Source: Rhodanobacter sp. B04 (GTDB lineage Bacteria; Pseudomonadota; Gammaproteobacteria; Xanthomonadales; Rhodanobacteraceae). From it: DNA of 64,000 nt. The notes below the pieces were generated by a model. That model made no database searches. It had not been told where the DNA came from and saw nothing but the letters and a program-made list of their open reading frames with translations. The position numbers and the translations under genes are program-made. Positions 27,753-35,500 of this stretch are shown here, piece after piece (within the stretch, counting starts at the first letter, position 1; every line of letters starts with the position of its first letter). The stretch is taken from NCBI RefSeq assembly GCF_002001125.1, contig NZ_MUNV01000019.1, positions 1-64,000 of the forward strand, written 5' to 3'.

Positions 27753-29024
27753 ATGGGCAAGCTGACCGACGTGGCGATCCGCAACTGGATCAAGGCTGGG
27801 GAGCTGTTCGAGGGGCGCAGCGACGGCGAAGGGCTGTCCCTGCGCTACCGAGAACGGGATAGCGCGCCCCGCTGGCTGTTCCGGTACCAGATGGGCGGGA
27901 AGGCCCGGGTGCTGCAGCTCGGCAGCTACCGCGACCTGTCCCTGGCCGATGCACGGCGAACGGCCAAGGAGATGCGGGCGCGGGTAGCGCTGGGTTTCGA
28001 CGTGGCGGCCGAGAAGAAGGAACGCAGGCAAGAAGCCGTCGCCAAGATTGACGCGGTGCGCAACGCGGTGACGGTGAGCATGCTGGCGGACCAATACCTG
28101 ACCGCACGGATCATCGGGCGCTGGAAGCACCCCAACATCGTGCGCAGCCGGATCGAACGGGACATCAAGCCCGCGATCGGCTCGCTGACGCTGGCTGATG
28201 TGCGCCCCTCACACATCGACGCCATGCTCAAGGGCATCGTGAAGCGCGGCGCTCCGACGATGGCCACGGACGTCCTGCGCTGGGTCAAGCGGATGTTCGA
28301 CTACGCCATCAAGCGGGAAATGGTGCTGACCAACCCCGCCGCGGCGTTCGACCCTTCCGATGCGGGCGGCAAGGAGGATGCTCGTCAGCGCTGGTTGACC
28401 CGGGCGGAGCTGGTACGCCTGCTGGGGGCGATGAAGGTCGCCAAGGGCTGGGTCCACGAAAACACCCTGACGGTGAAGCTGCTGCTGATGCTGGCCAACC
28501 GCAAGTCCGAACTGATCGAGGCGCCCATCAAGGAGTTCGACCTGGACGGGGCTGTCTGGCACCTGCCTGCCGAACGCACCAAGACCAACATGGCGATTGA
28601 TATCCCGCTGCCCCATCAGGCGGTCGAGGCGCTGCGCGAGCTGGTACGCATGGCCGGGGAAAGCGCCTGGCTGCTGCCGGCGCGCAAGATGCAGTCACGC
28701 ATGATCCCGCACATCGACGTGAACACCGTCAACGCGGCCATGGCCAAGAGCATCCGGCCGCTGATGGGCGAGGAGTGCGAGCGATTCACCATGCATGACT
28801 TCCGGCGCACCGCACGCACCCACCTGGAGGCGTTGGGCACGCCGCCGCACATCGCCGAGCGCTGCCTCAATCACAAGCTCAAGGGCGTTGTGGGGATCTA
28901 CAACCGCCACGACTATTTCGAGGAGCGCAAGGCTGCCCTGCAGGCCTGGGCCGACCTGCTGACCGACCTGGAAGCGGGCGACAGCGGCAAGGTTGTACCG
29001 ATCAAGCGCAAGAAGGCTGGTTAA
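27753..29024 (+). CDS. int: Tyrosine-type site-specific integrase (DUF4102 family)
   Basis: A 423-aa integrase with an N-terminal DUF4102-type domain (GLSLRYRERDSAPRWLFRYQMGGKARVLQLGSYRDLSLADAR), a core-binding domain, then the catalytic domain: Arg in MLANRKSELIEAP, HDFRRTARTHL (HxxR), LNHKLKG (His) and the nucleophile Tyr in IYNRHDYFEER. It probably integrates the element by recombining att sites. ATG 27753 is chosen because GGTGAGG precedes it; the open frame from 27693 would start within the palindromes. Confidence 0.93.
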   Translation: MGKLTDVAIRNWIKAGELFEGRSDGEGLSLRYRERDSAPRWLFRYQMGGKARVLQLGSYRDLSLADARRTAKEMRARVALGFDVAAEKKERRQEAVAKIDAVRNAVTVSMLADQYLTARIIGRWKHPNIVRSRIERDIKPAIGSLTLADVRPSHIDAMLKGIVKRGAPTMATDVLRWVKRMFDYAIKREMVLTNPAAAFDPSDAGGKEDARQRWLTRAELVRLLGAMKVAKGWVHENTLTVKLLLMLANRKSELIEAPIKEFDLDGAVWHLPAERTKTNMAIDIPLPHQAVEALRELVRMAGESAWLLPARKMQSRMIPHIDVNTVNAAMAKSIRPLMGEECERFTMHDFRRTARTHLEALGTPPHIAERCLNHKLKGVVGIYNRHDYFEERKAALQAWADLLTDLEAGDSGKVVPIKRKKAG

Positions 29025-29076
29025 GTCGCAACGCATGCAATGGCAGCATGAAGAATCGGGCCTAGCCCGGTAAGCG

Positions 29077-29137
29077 GTGGCACCGGGTGGTAGTGACACC
29101 CGGGCCACCTTCCACAATCACGACCGTTAGGAGGTCG
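29077..29137 (+). promoter_or_regulatory. Two hairpins in the leader of the first cargo gene
   Basis: GTGGC-A-CCGGGTG (29077-29089) pairs with CACCCGGGCCAC (29097-29108) with a single bulged A. Then CGACC (29121-29125) and GGTCG (29133-29137) enclose GTTAGGA, so the AGGAGG ribosome site of the gene at 29143 is partly inside the second hairpin. This could control translation. Not a standard terminator, since no T-run follows. Confidence 0.5.
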
Positions 29138-29142
29138 AAATC

Positions 29143-29439
29143 ATGGCAAGTGAAAGTGTAGCAACCGCGCATCAAGCCGTCCGCGACGCGTTGGGCCAGT
29201 GGCCGGAAGACGTTATTTCGCAGCTGGAACCCGCATCAAATGCGCTGTACTGGATCGAAGCGATCTTGCGTATAGCATCGAAGCAAGAGAATCAACGCCC
29301 GCACACTGACGCCGCGCGCATGGTAGAAGCCGCGCGGTACATCGCCACCGACTTCGCCAACCTTGCCGATTGCGAGCGAGAGAGCATGCACGATCACCTG
29401 CGCGAGCTCGACACCACGACAATGGAGGCGCAGCCATGA
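29143..29439 (+). CDS. Hypothetical protein, first cargo gene of the element
   Basis: A 98-aa acidic protein, predicted helical, with NALYWIEAILRIASKQ and AARYIATDFANLADCERESMHDHLREL. No known domain was recognised. An excellent AGGAGG ribosome site precedes the ATG. The stop overlaps the next ATG, so it begins a three-gene coupled cluster right after the integrase. Confidence 0.65.
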   Translation: MASESVATAHQAVRDALGQWPEDVISQLEPASNALYWIEAILRIASKQENQRPHTDAARMVEAARYIATDFANLADCERESMHDHLRELDTTTMEAQP

Positions 29440-29771
29440 GGCCCCCTCCAGTATGTTGTGACCGCTGCGGCAAGCCAGTAGGTGGATCGGTCGCATTCGC
29501 TTGGATCGAACGCGAAATGGGCGCGGCCTCCTTTGCCTGGGTTGACTGTGGTTGCGGCCGTGGCAGCGTTGAATCTGCCATCAAGCGACGCGCAGCTCGC
29601 GTTTCCCCTCAGTGGGAGCGCGCGGTTAGAGCCGCTATCGCACGGAATAGGAGGTCACGAAAGCGTAGCGCCACGGTGAGAGCCTCAGCGGAGTATCTCG
29701 TCTTACAAGCCGCCTGTTCCTGCCCCGACTGCAGGGCTGTCATCGAAGAACGCCGAGTCGCGACAGCATGA
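29436..29771 (+). CDS. Hypothetical zinc-finger-like protein
   Basis: A 111-aa protein with cysteine clusters at both ends: CCDRCGKP at residues 7-14, VDCGCGRG near 37 and ACSCPDCRAV near 94-103. These could bind one or two zinc ions. The middle is strongly basic (AIKRRAARVSPQWERAVRAAIARNRRSRKRS), suggesting nucleic acid contact. No family was recognised. The start at ATG 29436 overlaps the previous stop; the frame is open further upstream, within the preceding gene. Confidence 0.6.
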   Translation: MRPPPVCCDRCGKPVGGSVAFAWIEREMGAASFAWVDCGCGRGSVESAIKRRAARVSPQWERAVRAAIARNRRSRKRSATVRASAEYLVLQAACSCPDCRAVIEERRVATA

Positions 29772-29983
29772 ACGCGCAGATCACAAAACGTCGCCGACCA
29801 AAGGGCACAATCGCGTCTGGCAAAGTGCTGTCATTCATTCGTGCCAATGGCGAGTGGCTAGCGTTGGTGGTGTTACACACCTCTGAGCGTAACCTTCCCG
29901 TGCTATCGAGGATTGTTCCTATCAGCGACCTCAAAGGATCGGCGCGACGCAAGGCTGATCGCTGGCTGGAATACTTGGCCTGA
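29768..29983 (+). CDS. Small basic hypothetical protein
   Basis: A 71-aa protein with a basic start (MNAQITKRRRPKGTI) and a beta-like middle GEWLALVVLHTSERNLPVLSRIVPISDLKG. No family was recognised. Its ATG overlaps the previous stop by 4 bases, placing it in the same coupled cluster. Confidence 0.55.
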   Translation: MNAQITKRRRPKGTIASGKVLSFIRANGEWLALVVLHTSERNLPVLSRIVPISDLKGSARRKADRWLEYLA

Positions 29984-30075
29984 CCCGTTCAACGCCGCGC
30001 CTAGGCTGATCCCCGAAAACCGGGCACCTTCCCCGGCTGGCGCGGCACCTCTTGAAGGGCGCAGAGGTGTGCGTG

Positions 30076-30723
30076 ATGTTGCTTGACCAACATTTGAAGC
30101 AACGCAATGAACGAGAGCCGAAGGATTACGCCAGCCAAATTTTGGATTCGGTAACAAATTCACTCATCAAGTTGGAGATAGTCCAGGATGAAAAGCAGTT
30201 CATTGATGAGCTATTCAATCCCATGGTCTCTGTAGTTCACAAGGGTTGCGGGGGCGACGAACTCTACGAATTTCTCTCAGATGAAACGAATATTCCCCAG
30301 GGAAAAGAGGTCAACAATCGGAAGGCATGGGCGCAGATAGCAATTGCCTATTGCGTGCAGGCGCTGCGGGCTTCCGATAGTGGCGACCTTACTGCCGCGT
30401 GGACCTATGTTGTTGACGCGAGATTTGCTGCAGATGCTGTGTTGAGCAGCATTCTTGACCGGGCGGCTGCCATCAGTGCGAGGAGCAATGTTGGCCGCAT
30501 AGGTGTAGCTGCGAAACTTGCAAATGACCCTGTGCAAGCTGCGAAGGCCGAAGCTAAAAAGCTGTGGCTGGAGCGGTATGCCGGGGAACACCCGAAGCTG
30601 CGTACCAATGAACAGTTTGCAATTGAGGTCATGCGGAGATGGCCAGCACTCAAAAGCTCAAAAGTCATTTGCGGCTGGTGCACGATGTGGAACAAGGAAG
30701 TCAAAAGCAAGCCTGCTAGCTGA
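30076..30723 (+). CDS. Hypothetical element protein
   Basis: A 215-aa soluble protein. The N-terminal two-thirds are helical with ASQILDSVTNSLIKLEIVQDEKQF and many Ala-rich helices. The C-terminal section AKKLWLERYAGEHPKLRTNEQFAIEVMRRWPALKSSKVICGWCTMWNKE looks like a helix-turn-helix-like module seen in xanthomonad mobile elements, from memory. GC is clearly lower than the core genes. ATG 30076 is preferred because GAGG lies 8 bases ahead; TTG 30052 and GTG 30067 are possible. Confidence 0.65.
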   Translation: MLLDQHLKQRNEREPKDYASQILDSVTNSLIKLEIVQDEKQFIDELFNPMVSVVHKGCGGDELYEFLSDETNIPQGKEVNNRKAWAQIAIAYCVQALRASDSGDLTAAWTYVVDARFAADAVLSSILDRAAAISARSNVGRIGVAAKLANDPVQAAKAEAKKLWLERYAGEHPKLRTNEQFAIEVMRRWPALKSSKVICGWCTMWNKEVKSKPAS

Positions 30724-30814
30724 CTGGCCATCGTGCTAGCTCGCTGGCAGCGGTAGGGGATTAGATGGGAACAATCGGTTTCCTACGGCGCACGGTGCGC
30801 CGATTGGAGCCGCT

Positions 30815-31084
30815 ATGCACACCTCAGAATCATCGTTCCATTCTCAACTTGAGTCGAAATCCGGCTTGGCTGAAATCAAACCCGTCCGCCTGATCCGATT
30901 GCCGGAGGTCAGGCACCTGACCGGCCTGTCACGCACGCAAATCTATCGTTTGGAAGCCCGCGGCGACTTCGTGAAGAGGATCAAGCTCGGCGACGGTCCT
31001 GCTTCGGCAACGGCCTGGTTAGAAACCAGCGTCCTGCAATGGATTGCCGATCGCATCGCGGCATCGCAGAGCGCGACGGCATGA
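30815..31084 (+). CDS. AlpA-family HTH regulator (excisionase-like)
   Basis: An 89-aa MerR/AlpA-type DNA-binding protein: VRLIRLPEVRHLTGLSRTQIYRLEARGDFVKRIKLG, then ATAWLETSVLQWIADRIAAS. Such proteins activate the integrase or act as excision factors in P4-like elements. The stop overlaps the primase-like gene start (31081-31084), so it heads the replication operon. Confidence 0.85.
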   Translation: MHTSESSFHSQLESKSGLAEIKPVRLIRLPEVRHLTGLSRTQIYRLEARGDFVKRIKLGDGPASATAWLETSVLQWIADRIAASQSATA

Positions 31085-31617
31085 ACGGCCCTCAGATACG
31101 ACGAACCCCAGCGTGCAAGGCAGGGGTTCGAAATCGCACACACAGCACATCTGCCACGAATCCTATCACCGCCGCTAGCCCGGCGCAGCAGCTGCTTCCA
31201 CGATTGGAAGGTGTCATCACCACCGGCAAGGGCTGGCGCGCACGTTGTCCTGCGCACGGTGGCAAGTCGGCATCGGTGGCGATCACTGAGGGCGACAACG
31301 GCACGCTGCTGCTGCATTGCTTCGCCGGTTGCCAGGTGCACGATGTACTCGCTGCGGTCGGGTTGCAGGTCGGTGATCTGTTCGTCAGGCGCGACTTGCG
31401 CAGCATGACGCCTAGCGAGCGCAGTCAGTTGCGGCAGACGGCATTGCTTCCCCGCTGGAAGGCTGCGATCGACGTGCTGGTAACGGAAGCCAGTGTGGTG
31501 CTGATCGGCGCCAGCCACCTGGGCGACGGCGAACCACTGGATGACACCGACCTGGTCCGGCTCCGCGTCGCAGCCCTTCGGATCTTCGATGCCCAGGAGG
31601 TGCTCAGTGCACGCTGA
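31081..31617 (+). CDS. CHC2 zinc-finger primase-like protein
   Basis: A 178-aa protein with a primase zinc-binding domain: RCPAHGGKSASVAITEGDNGTLLLHCFAGC contains the C-H-C-C ligands near residues 58-87. This is the N-terminal part of DnaG-like and P4 alpha-like replication proteins; no TOPRIM domain follows, so the priming activity may need the next gene. The frame continues upstream of 31081 without any conserved sequence. The next gene overlaps it by 11 bases. Confidence 0.8.
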   Translation: MNGPQIRRTPACKAGVRNRTHSTSATNPITAASPAQQLLPRLEGVITTGKGWRARCPAHGGKSASVAITEGDNGTLLLHCFAGCQVHDVLAAVGLQVGDLFVRRDLRSMTPSERSQLRQTALLPRWKAAIDVLVTEASVVLIGASHLGDGEPLDDTDLVRLRVAALRIFDAQEVLSAR

Positions 31618-32809
31618 AGCGGAGACCTACAGCGCCAGCATCGACGACCTGGCCGCACGCGAGGAAGCAGCCCAGCCGATCCATGACCCGATCCGGGATG
31701 CATTCGATCGTGTGCCCAGTGATCCGGGAGCTATCTTCGAACTCCCTGTGCTGACCGCCATCCGAGAAATGCGACAGGCTGACCCGGCCGGCTATGCGCG
31801 TATCCGTGCCGAGGCCAAGAGCTTGAAGGTCAGCGTCGGCGAACTGGATCGTCTGACCATGCCCGAACGCGAAGGCAGCCGCGGGCAGGTGTTCGTCGAC
31901 GTAGATCCATGGTCAGAACCGGTCGACGGTGCGGAGCTGCTGGCCGATGTTTGCCGCGTGCTGCACCAGCACGTCATAGCCGATGCCCCAACGATCACCG
32001 CCGCGGCGTTGTGGTCGGTGCACACCTGGTGCATGGACGTGCTTACGGTATCGCCGCTGGCGCATATCACGGCTCCAGAGAAGCGCTGCGGCAAGACGGT
32101 GCTGCTCACGGCGCTGTCCCGGCTCACCTATCGTCCATTGCCGGTCAGCAACATCTCACCGGCTGCTCTGTTCCGGAGCATGGAACTCTGGCAGCCGACG
32201 CTGCTGGTTGACGAGGCGGATACCTTCCTGCGCGACAATGAGGAAGCCCAGGGCCTGATCAATTCCGGGCTCTATCGTGAGACAGCCTTTGTGCTACGCA
32301 GTGTCGGTGACGATCACACGCCGACCGCGTTTCGCACATGGGGAGCCAAGGTGCTCTGCGGCATCGGCAAGCTGGCCGACACGATCGAGGATCGGTCGAT
32401 TCCGTTGCGCATGCGGCGCAAGGTACCCGGCGAGAGCGTCACCAATATTCGTCTGTCCGATCGGAACATCTGGCTGAACCTGCAGGCGCGCATGGCTCGG
32501 TGGGCGGATGACAATCGGCATGCCATCACTAGCGCTCGGCCCGCGTTCGCACACGGGTTGAATGATCGCGCCCAGGACTGCTGGGAGCCACTACTGGCGA
32601 TCGCAGACCTATCCGGAGGGGAGTGGCCAGGCCGGGCGCGAGCTGCCGCCCTGGCGCTTCACGGTGTTGAGGAGGAGGCCCCCAGCATCAATGTCGAACT
32701 GCTGCGCGACATCAAGGCTGTATTCGATGAACGTGGCGCTAGCCGCATAGCCACACTTTGCATCGTCGGATTTGCAGACCTTTTGAACCTCGACCGGCCC
32801 CGTGTTTGA
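31607..32809 (+). CDS. DUF3631 helicase-like protein, truncated at the C-terminus
   Basis: A 400-aa protein with a Walker A-like APEKRCGKTVLLTAL, Walker B LLVDEADTFL and sensor-like region IEDRSIPLRMRRK, then the DUF3631 region up to INVELLRDIKAVFDERG. It probably unwinds or loads at the element's origin. The start is GTG 31607 with AGGAGG 6 bases ahead. Relatives usually continue well beyond this point; here the last roughly 20 residues look unrelated and run into the antisense zinc-ribbon gene, suggesting a deletion near 32740-32770. Confidence 0.8.
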   Translation: MHAEAETYSASIDDLAAREEAAQPIHDPIRDAFDRVPSDPGAIFELPVLTAIREMRQADPAGYARIRAEAKSLKVSVGELDRLTMPEREGSRGQVFVDVDPWSEPVDGAELLADVCRVLHQHVIADAPTITAAALWSVHTWCMDVLTVSPLAHITAPEKRCGKTVLLTALSRLTYRPLPVSNISPAALFRSMELWQPTLLVDEADTFLRDNEEAQGLINSGLYRETAFVLRSVGDDHTPTAFRTWGAKVLCGIGKLADTIEDRSIPLRMRRKVPGESVTNIRLSDRNIWLNLQARMARWADDNRHAITSARPAFAHGLNDRAQDCWEPLLAIADLSGGEWPGRARAAALALHGVEEEAPSINVELLRDIKAVFDERGASRIATLCIVGFADLLNLDRPRV

Positions 32810-33091
32810 GGTCAGCGTTGCTGACGCTGGTGTTGGGTCTGCCGCGATCTGCGCCGTCTGCGTCGCCCGTGAATTGTCATTCTCGTCGCTGGAGTTTTCA
32901 CTCGCGAAGAAAGCCCAGACGCCTAAGCCGAGGAGAAGGACGGCGATCACCTTTGCGGGCATTGGTGTCCGTTCCCATTCGCTTCCACGACGCCGGCTCC
33001 TTGTGCCTGCGATCGGGCAACCACACGACGGACACGCTGGGGCTGAGTCGCTTACCTTTGATTTGCAATCGGGGCATTTGATCAGTGCCAT
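32609..33091 (-). CDS. Zinc-ribbon membrane protein with aberrant C-terminus
   Basis: A 160-aa protein on the minus strand. It has a zinc ribbon (MALIKCPDCKSKVSDSAPACPSCG), a basic linker, one transmembrane helix (VIAVLLLGLGVWAFFAS) and a Ser/Thr/Ala-rich periplasmic stretch up to VQKVCKSDDAKC. The last 55 or so residues read antisense through the DUF3631 gene, so they are probably not original sequence. The 200-base convergent overlap is best explained by a deletion joining two genes. Confidence 0.65.
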   Translation of the reverse strand: MALIKCPDCKSKVSDSAPACPSCGCPIAGTRSRRRGSEWERTPMPAKVIAVLLLGLGVWAFFASENSSDENDNSRATQTAQIAADPTPASATLTSNTGPVEVQKVCKSDDAKCGYAASATFIEYSLDVAQQFDIDAGGLLLNTVKRQGGSSRPAWPLPSG

Positions 33092-33167
33092 GGTCTTTCC
33101 CCTAGATACTCACCGGAAGCCCCGGTTAGCGCATGCCATACATGCAAACTGCAATATAGCGCTGGGG

Positions 33168-33310
33168 GTTATGTCACCCCCAAAGAGCCATGAATCCCCA
33201 CTACGCGCGCGCGTATGTGCGAGTGGGCAAACGATATGTCTGTGCTGATCACCGCGGAGTTATGTCAGGCCCAAAAGGAATGGCGAGGGAGTTTTGTCAG
33301 CCCCAAAGGA
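33168..33310 (+). repeat. Three degenerate 20-bp direct repeats
   Basis: Copies begin at 33168, 33259 and 33291 and share GTTATGTCA or GTTTTGTCA, then two variable bases and CCCAAA(A)GGA. Starts are spaced 91 and 32 bp. They could be iterons for the replication proteins or binding sites for a repressor. The function is an inference. Confidence 0.5.
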
Positions 33311-33508
33311 GCGAAAGGCGTCCCATGAACGCACACATCGCGTGCGCGAGGGTAAGGCGAAGGTGACGGCAAACCTGAGAAAGTGTGTGAAGGCCGCAGA
33401 TCAGGTCTGAACGCGAACATCTTGGACAAGCACGCTTGGAAGCTGAACAGCTTCGTTGAATCATGACGAAAGTCATGTTGTCGGGTCTTGTTGGGAAGTA
33501 GATCATGC

Positions 33509-33565
33509 CGTATATACAGGTTCAAGCCCAGCCAAATTGATATTGGCGAGCCATGTATATACAAT
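33509..33565 (+). promoter_or_regulatory. Promoter and operator of the first TA pair
   Basis: TTGATA (33537-33542) and TACAAT (33560-33565) are 17 bp apart, a strong sigma-70 promoter. The perfect palindrome TGTATATACA (33554-33563) covers the -10 box, and a second TATATACA lies at 33511-33518. A ribbon-helix-helix antitoxin could bind both to repress the operon. Confidence 0.65.
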
Positions 33566-33595
33566 GGATGACCCAGCATTTGAGGCGCTCAGAGC

Positions 33596-33907
33596 GTGAT
33601 CAAATTCCTTCCCGATTGCATAAACAAGCTCTTGGTTGATCACCAGGTGTCTCAGAAGGAAGTCTTGGAGTGTTTCGCCAACGGCGAGGCGATCTATCTG
33701 GAAGACACGGACGAGGAACACAGAACTGATCCGCCATCATGGTGGTTCATGGCGCCAACCAACCGCAATCGCATGCTGAAGGTTTGCTTTATTCGAAGGG
33801 ACGGCGACGTGGTGATCAAGACCGCGTTCGAGCCGAGTAGTGGCAAGCATCTTGAACTTTACCGCCAGCGGGCAGGATTGCCTTCGTGCTGGCCATCAGA
33901 GGAGTGA
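33596..33907 (+). CDS. Putative toxin of a type II toxin-antitoxin pair
   Basis: A 103-aa protein starting MIKFLPDCINKLLVDHQVSQKEVLECFANGEAIYLEDTDEEHRTDPP and continuing with WWFMAPTNRNRMLKVCFIRRDGDVVIKTAF. The pattern matches small proteins often labelled ADP-ribosyl-dinitrogen-reductase hydrolase that travel with CopG-like partners; that label is probably not the true function. An RNase-like or BrnT/RelE-type role is possible. The start is GTG; the ATGs just upstream are out of frame. Confidence 0.7.
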   Translation: MIKFLPDCINKLLVDHQVSQKEVLECFANGEAIYLEDTDEEHRTDPPSWWFMAPTNRNRMLKVCFIRRDGDVVIKTAFEPSSGKHLELYRQRAGLPSCWPSEE

Positions 33908-33911
33908 AATC

Positions 33912-34265
33912 ATGGGCAACAAGATCCCGGGAACCGCAGAGAACTGGGAGAGTGGCGAGCTTGGTCTGAATGAGGCAACCGCGCGCGTCGCATCGCCCGA
34001 AGAAACAGCAGCTATCGAACAGGCAGCTGGACTGAACATGCAGCCGATCTCAATCCGGCTGCAGAAAGACCTAGTGAGCGTACTGAAGGAAATCGCTCGC
34101 TATCGCGGTATCGGTTACCAGCCGATGATCCGTGATTTGCTGCAACGCTGGGCGGTAGGAGAGATCTCTACCATCTTGGATGAACGCGCCGTTGAGGCGA
34201 AGCGTAAAAAGGCTGAGGTAGAGCAGAACGAATCCCTTGCAGGCGACTTGCGCCAGACTGCTTGA
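33912..34265 (+). CDS. CopG/ribbon-helix-helix antitoxin
   Basis: A 117-aa protein. The central QPISIRLQKDLVSVLKEIARYRGIGYQPMIRDLLQRW is a ribbon-helix-helix DNA-binding domain like that of BrnA/CopG antitoxins. The N-terminal part GNKIPGTAENWESGELGLNEATARVAS probably wraps the toxin. GGAG lies 7 bases before the ATG, and the toxin stop is 4 bases before it. Probable autorepressor acting at the TGTATATACA site. Confidence 0.8.
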   Translation: MGNKIPGTAENWESGELGLNEATARVASPEETAAIEQAAGLNMQPISIRLQKDLVSVLKEIARYRGIGYQPMIRDLLQRWAVGEISTILDERAVEAKRKKAEVEQNESLAGDLRQTA

Positions 34266-34289
34266 TCAACGCGTCGTCTCATGACTAAG

Positions 34290-34318
34290 CAAGCCCCCGC
34301 TTCGGCGGGGTTTTTTTA
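34290..34318 (+). terminator. Terminator after the first TA pair
   Basis: CCCCGC and GCGGGG pair around TTCG, flanked by AAGC and a run of seven T. It closes the toxin-antitoxin transcript. Confidence 0.88.
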
Positions 34319-34467
34319 TCGTTATCAGCGCGCGCTTACACGTTCGCGCATGCTCCGCTGATGACGTGTAAGTCACCGGACTGCATCCTGACGTTGCCCC
34401 ACGAGCCGTCTGCCCTCTGTCAGCGCGGACCGATGACCGGGCGACTTGCCTTGCATGGGTGCCGCGC

Positions 34468-34707
34468 ATGATGGTCTACACCGTGAAGCAGAACGAAAGC
34501 GGGCTGTGGTGCATTCGCACCATGAGCGCCACGCTCGCGGATGGCCTGCAGCTCGGCGCCGCGATCAGGCAGGCTAGGGACGCTGCCAGGGCAGAGCATC
34601 TGGAGTCAGGCCTTGTCACGCGGGTGGAAATGCACGGCGCTGATGTGATCGTGCCACTGGCCCATTACCAAGCATCACAAGACACCTGGACGGGCGCCAC
34701 GGCGTGA
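34468..34707 (+). CDS. DUF2188-like small protein (copy 1)
   Basis: A 79-aa protein: MMVYTVKQNESGLWCIRTMSATLADGLQLGAAIRQARDAARAEHLESGLVTRVEMHG. The pattern of an aromatic at GLW, the LGxAIRxAR helix and a final beta strand resembles DUF2188 domains. A diverged paralogue lies at 39115-39357. The start could be GTG 34459, ATG 34468 or ATG 34471; no clear ribosome site was found. Function unknown. Confidence 0.6.
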   Translation: MMVYTVKQNESGLWCIRTMSATLADGLQLGAAIRQARDAARAEHLESGLVTRVEMHGADVIVPLAHYQASQDTWTGATA

Positions 34708-34713
34708 AGGCGA

Positions 34714-35034
34714 GTGCGGGTGAGCGGGATCAATCTGCGCAACCGGCTGAGTCGCGCACACTGGTGCGGGTGCTTCAGCTGCAGCGAGCATGAGCTTATC
34801 GAGGCAGTGCGGGAAACCCGAAGCACAGAAGTCGGCGCGGTGGGTTGTAACTCGCCACTAGGTACGCGTCAGGTGCCTTCGGGGGCTTGCTGGGCTTCGA
34901 TCACAAGGGGTTGTGTTTGCAGTGTCATCGCGACACTACTGGGCGATGTTTGTCCGTTGAGACTTAAGCCGAACGTTGCCAATCAACAACGCGATCAGCT
35001 TGCTTTCGACGTCATGCGCGTCACATGGTTTTGA
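34714..35034 (+). CDS. DUF3606-like small protein, possibly frameshifted
   Basis: GTG 34714 begins seven bases after the previous gene. The first 45 residues, with GINLRNRLSRAHWCGCFSCSEHELIEAVRET, resemble DUF3606 (IxL...V.YW...FG.SE.ELREAV). Later residues look random, and such proteins normally end after about 60 residues, so a frameshift or decay is likely. The rest of the gap to 35132 holds no gene. Confidence 0.35.
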   Translation: MRVSGINLRNRLSRAHWCGCFSCSEHELIEAVRETRSTEVGAVGCNSPLGTRQVPSGACWASITRGCVCSVIATLLGDVCPLRLKPNVANQQRDQLAFDVMRVTWF

Positions 35035-35132
35035 CCCGCATGGCGTCGACCGTTAGTCCCTAGACTGAACGGATTGGTAGCCATGACGATCAGCATGGTT
35101 GTTTATGGGGTGAGCAATACTTATTATGGGTC

Positions 35133-35468
35133 ATGACCAACATTGTGTCGCTCAATACGCGCATGGGATTGCCACGAACACTGACCGCGGATGAACTGGT
35201 TGTCCTAGTCCGCGAGCTGATGGAGCAAGGTGGCCGGATGGTTGCGCGTGAGCACGCGTATGTTCGCATGGAAGAGCGCGACATCAGCATGCGCCAGGTG
35301 CGCCATGTTTTGCTGCGTGGCGAGGTTACGCGCGGCCCTGAGTGGAGCGAGTACCAGAACTGGGCTTTCACCATGCAGGCTGATAGTGCTGGTCAGTTGA
35401 TTAGTGTTGGTGGTGCGATAGATGTCGATCTGATGGGTCAAACAGTGATCGTAATCACTGTGTATTAA
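35133..35468 (+). CDS. Putative MqsR/DUF4258-like toxin
   Basis: A 111-aa protein. MVAREHAYVRMEERDISMRQVRHVLLRGEVTRGPEWSEYQNWAFTMQADSAGQLISVGGAID fits the DUF4258 fold, which covers small RNase-like toxins (the H-AxxRMxERxI motif near residues 38-52). It precedes an HTH protein by 32 bp, the order seen in mqsRA-type modules. Toxicity is inferred. Confidence 0.7.
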   Translation: MTNIVSLNTRMGLPRTLTADELVVLVRELMEQGGRMVAREHAYVRMEERDISMRQVRHVLLRGEVTRGPEWSEYQNWAFTMQADSAGQLISVGGAIDVDLMGQTVIVITVY

Positions 35469-35500
35469 GCAAGTAGCCTAACGGGCACAAGAGGAGAGTT

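Larger units (their letters stand above)
33092..33595. other. Gene-free stretch with iteron-like repeats and a TA promoter
   Basis: About 500 bases lack a credible gene on either strand. They hold three degenerate 20-bp direct repeats (33168-33310) and, near the right end, the promoter and palindromic operator of the first toxin-antitoxin pair. A short minus-strand frame (33265-33579) was judged non-coding. The repeats next to the replication genes make an origin or control region plausible. Confidence 0.5.

Noticed and set aside
33265-33579. Minus-strand frame over the repeats
   Set aside because: No ribosome site, no domain, and it spans direct repeats and a promoter, so it is more likely chance.
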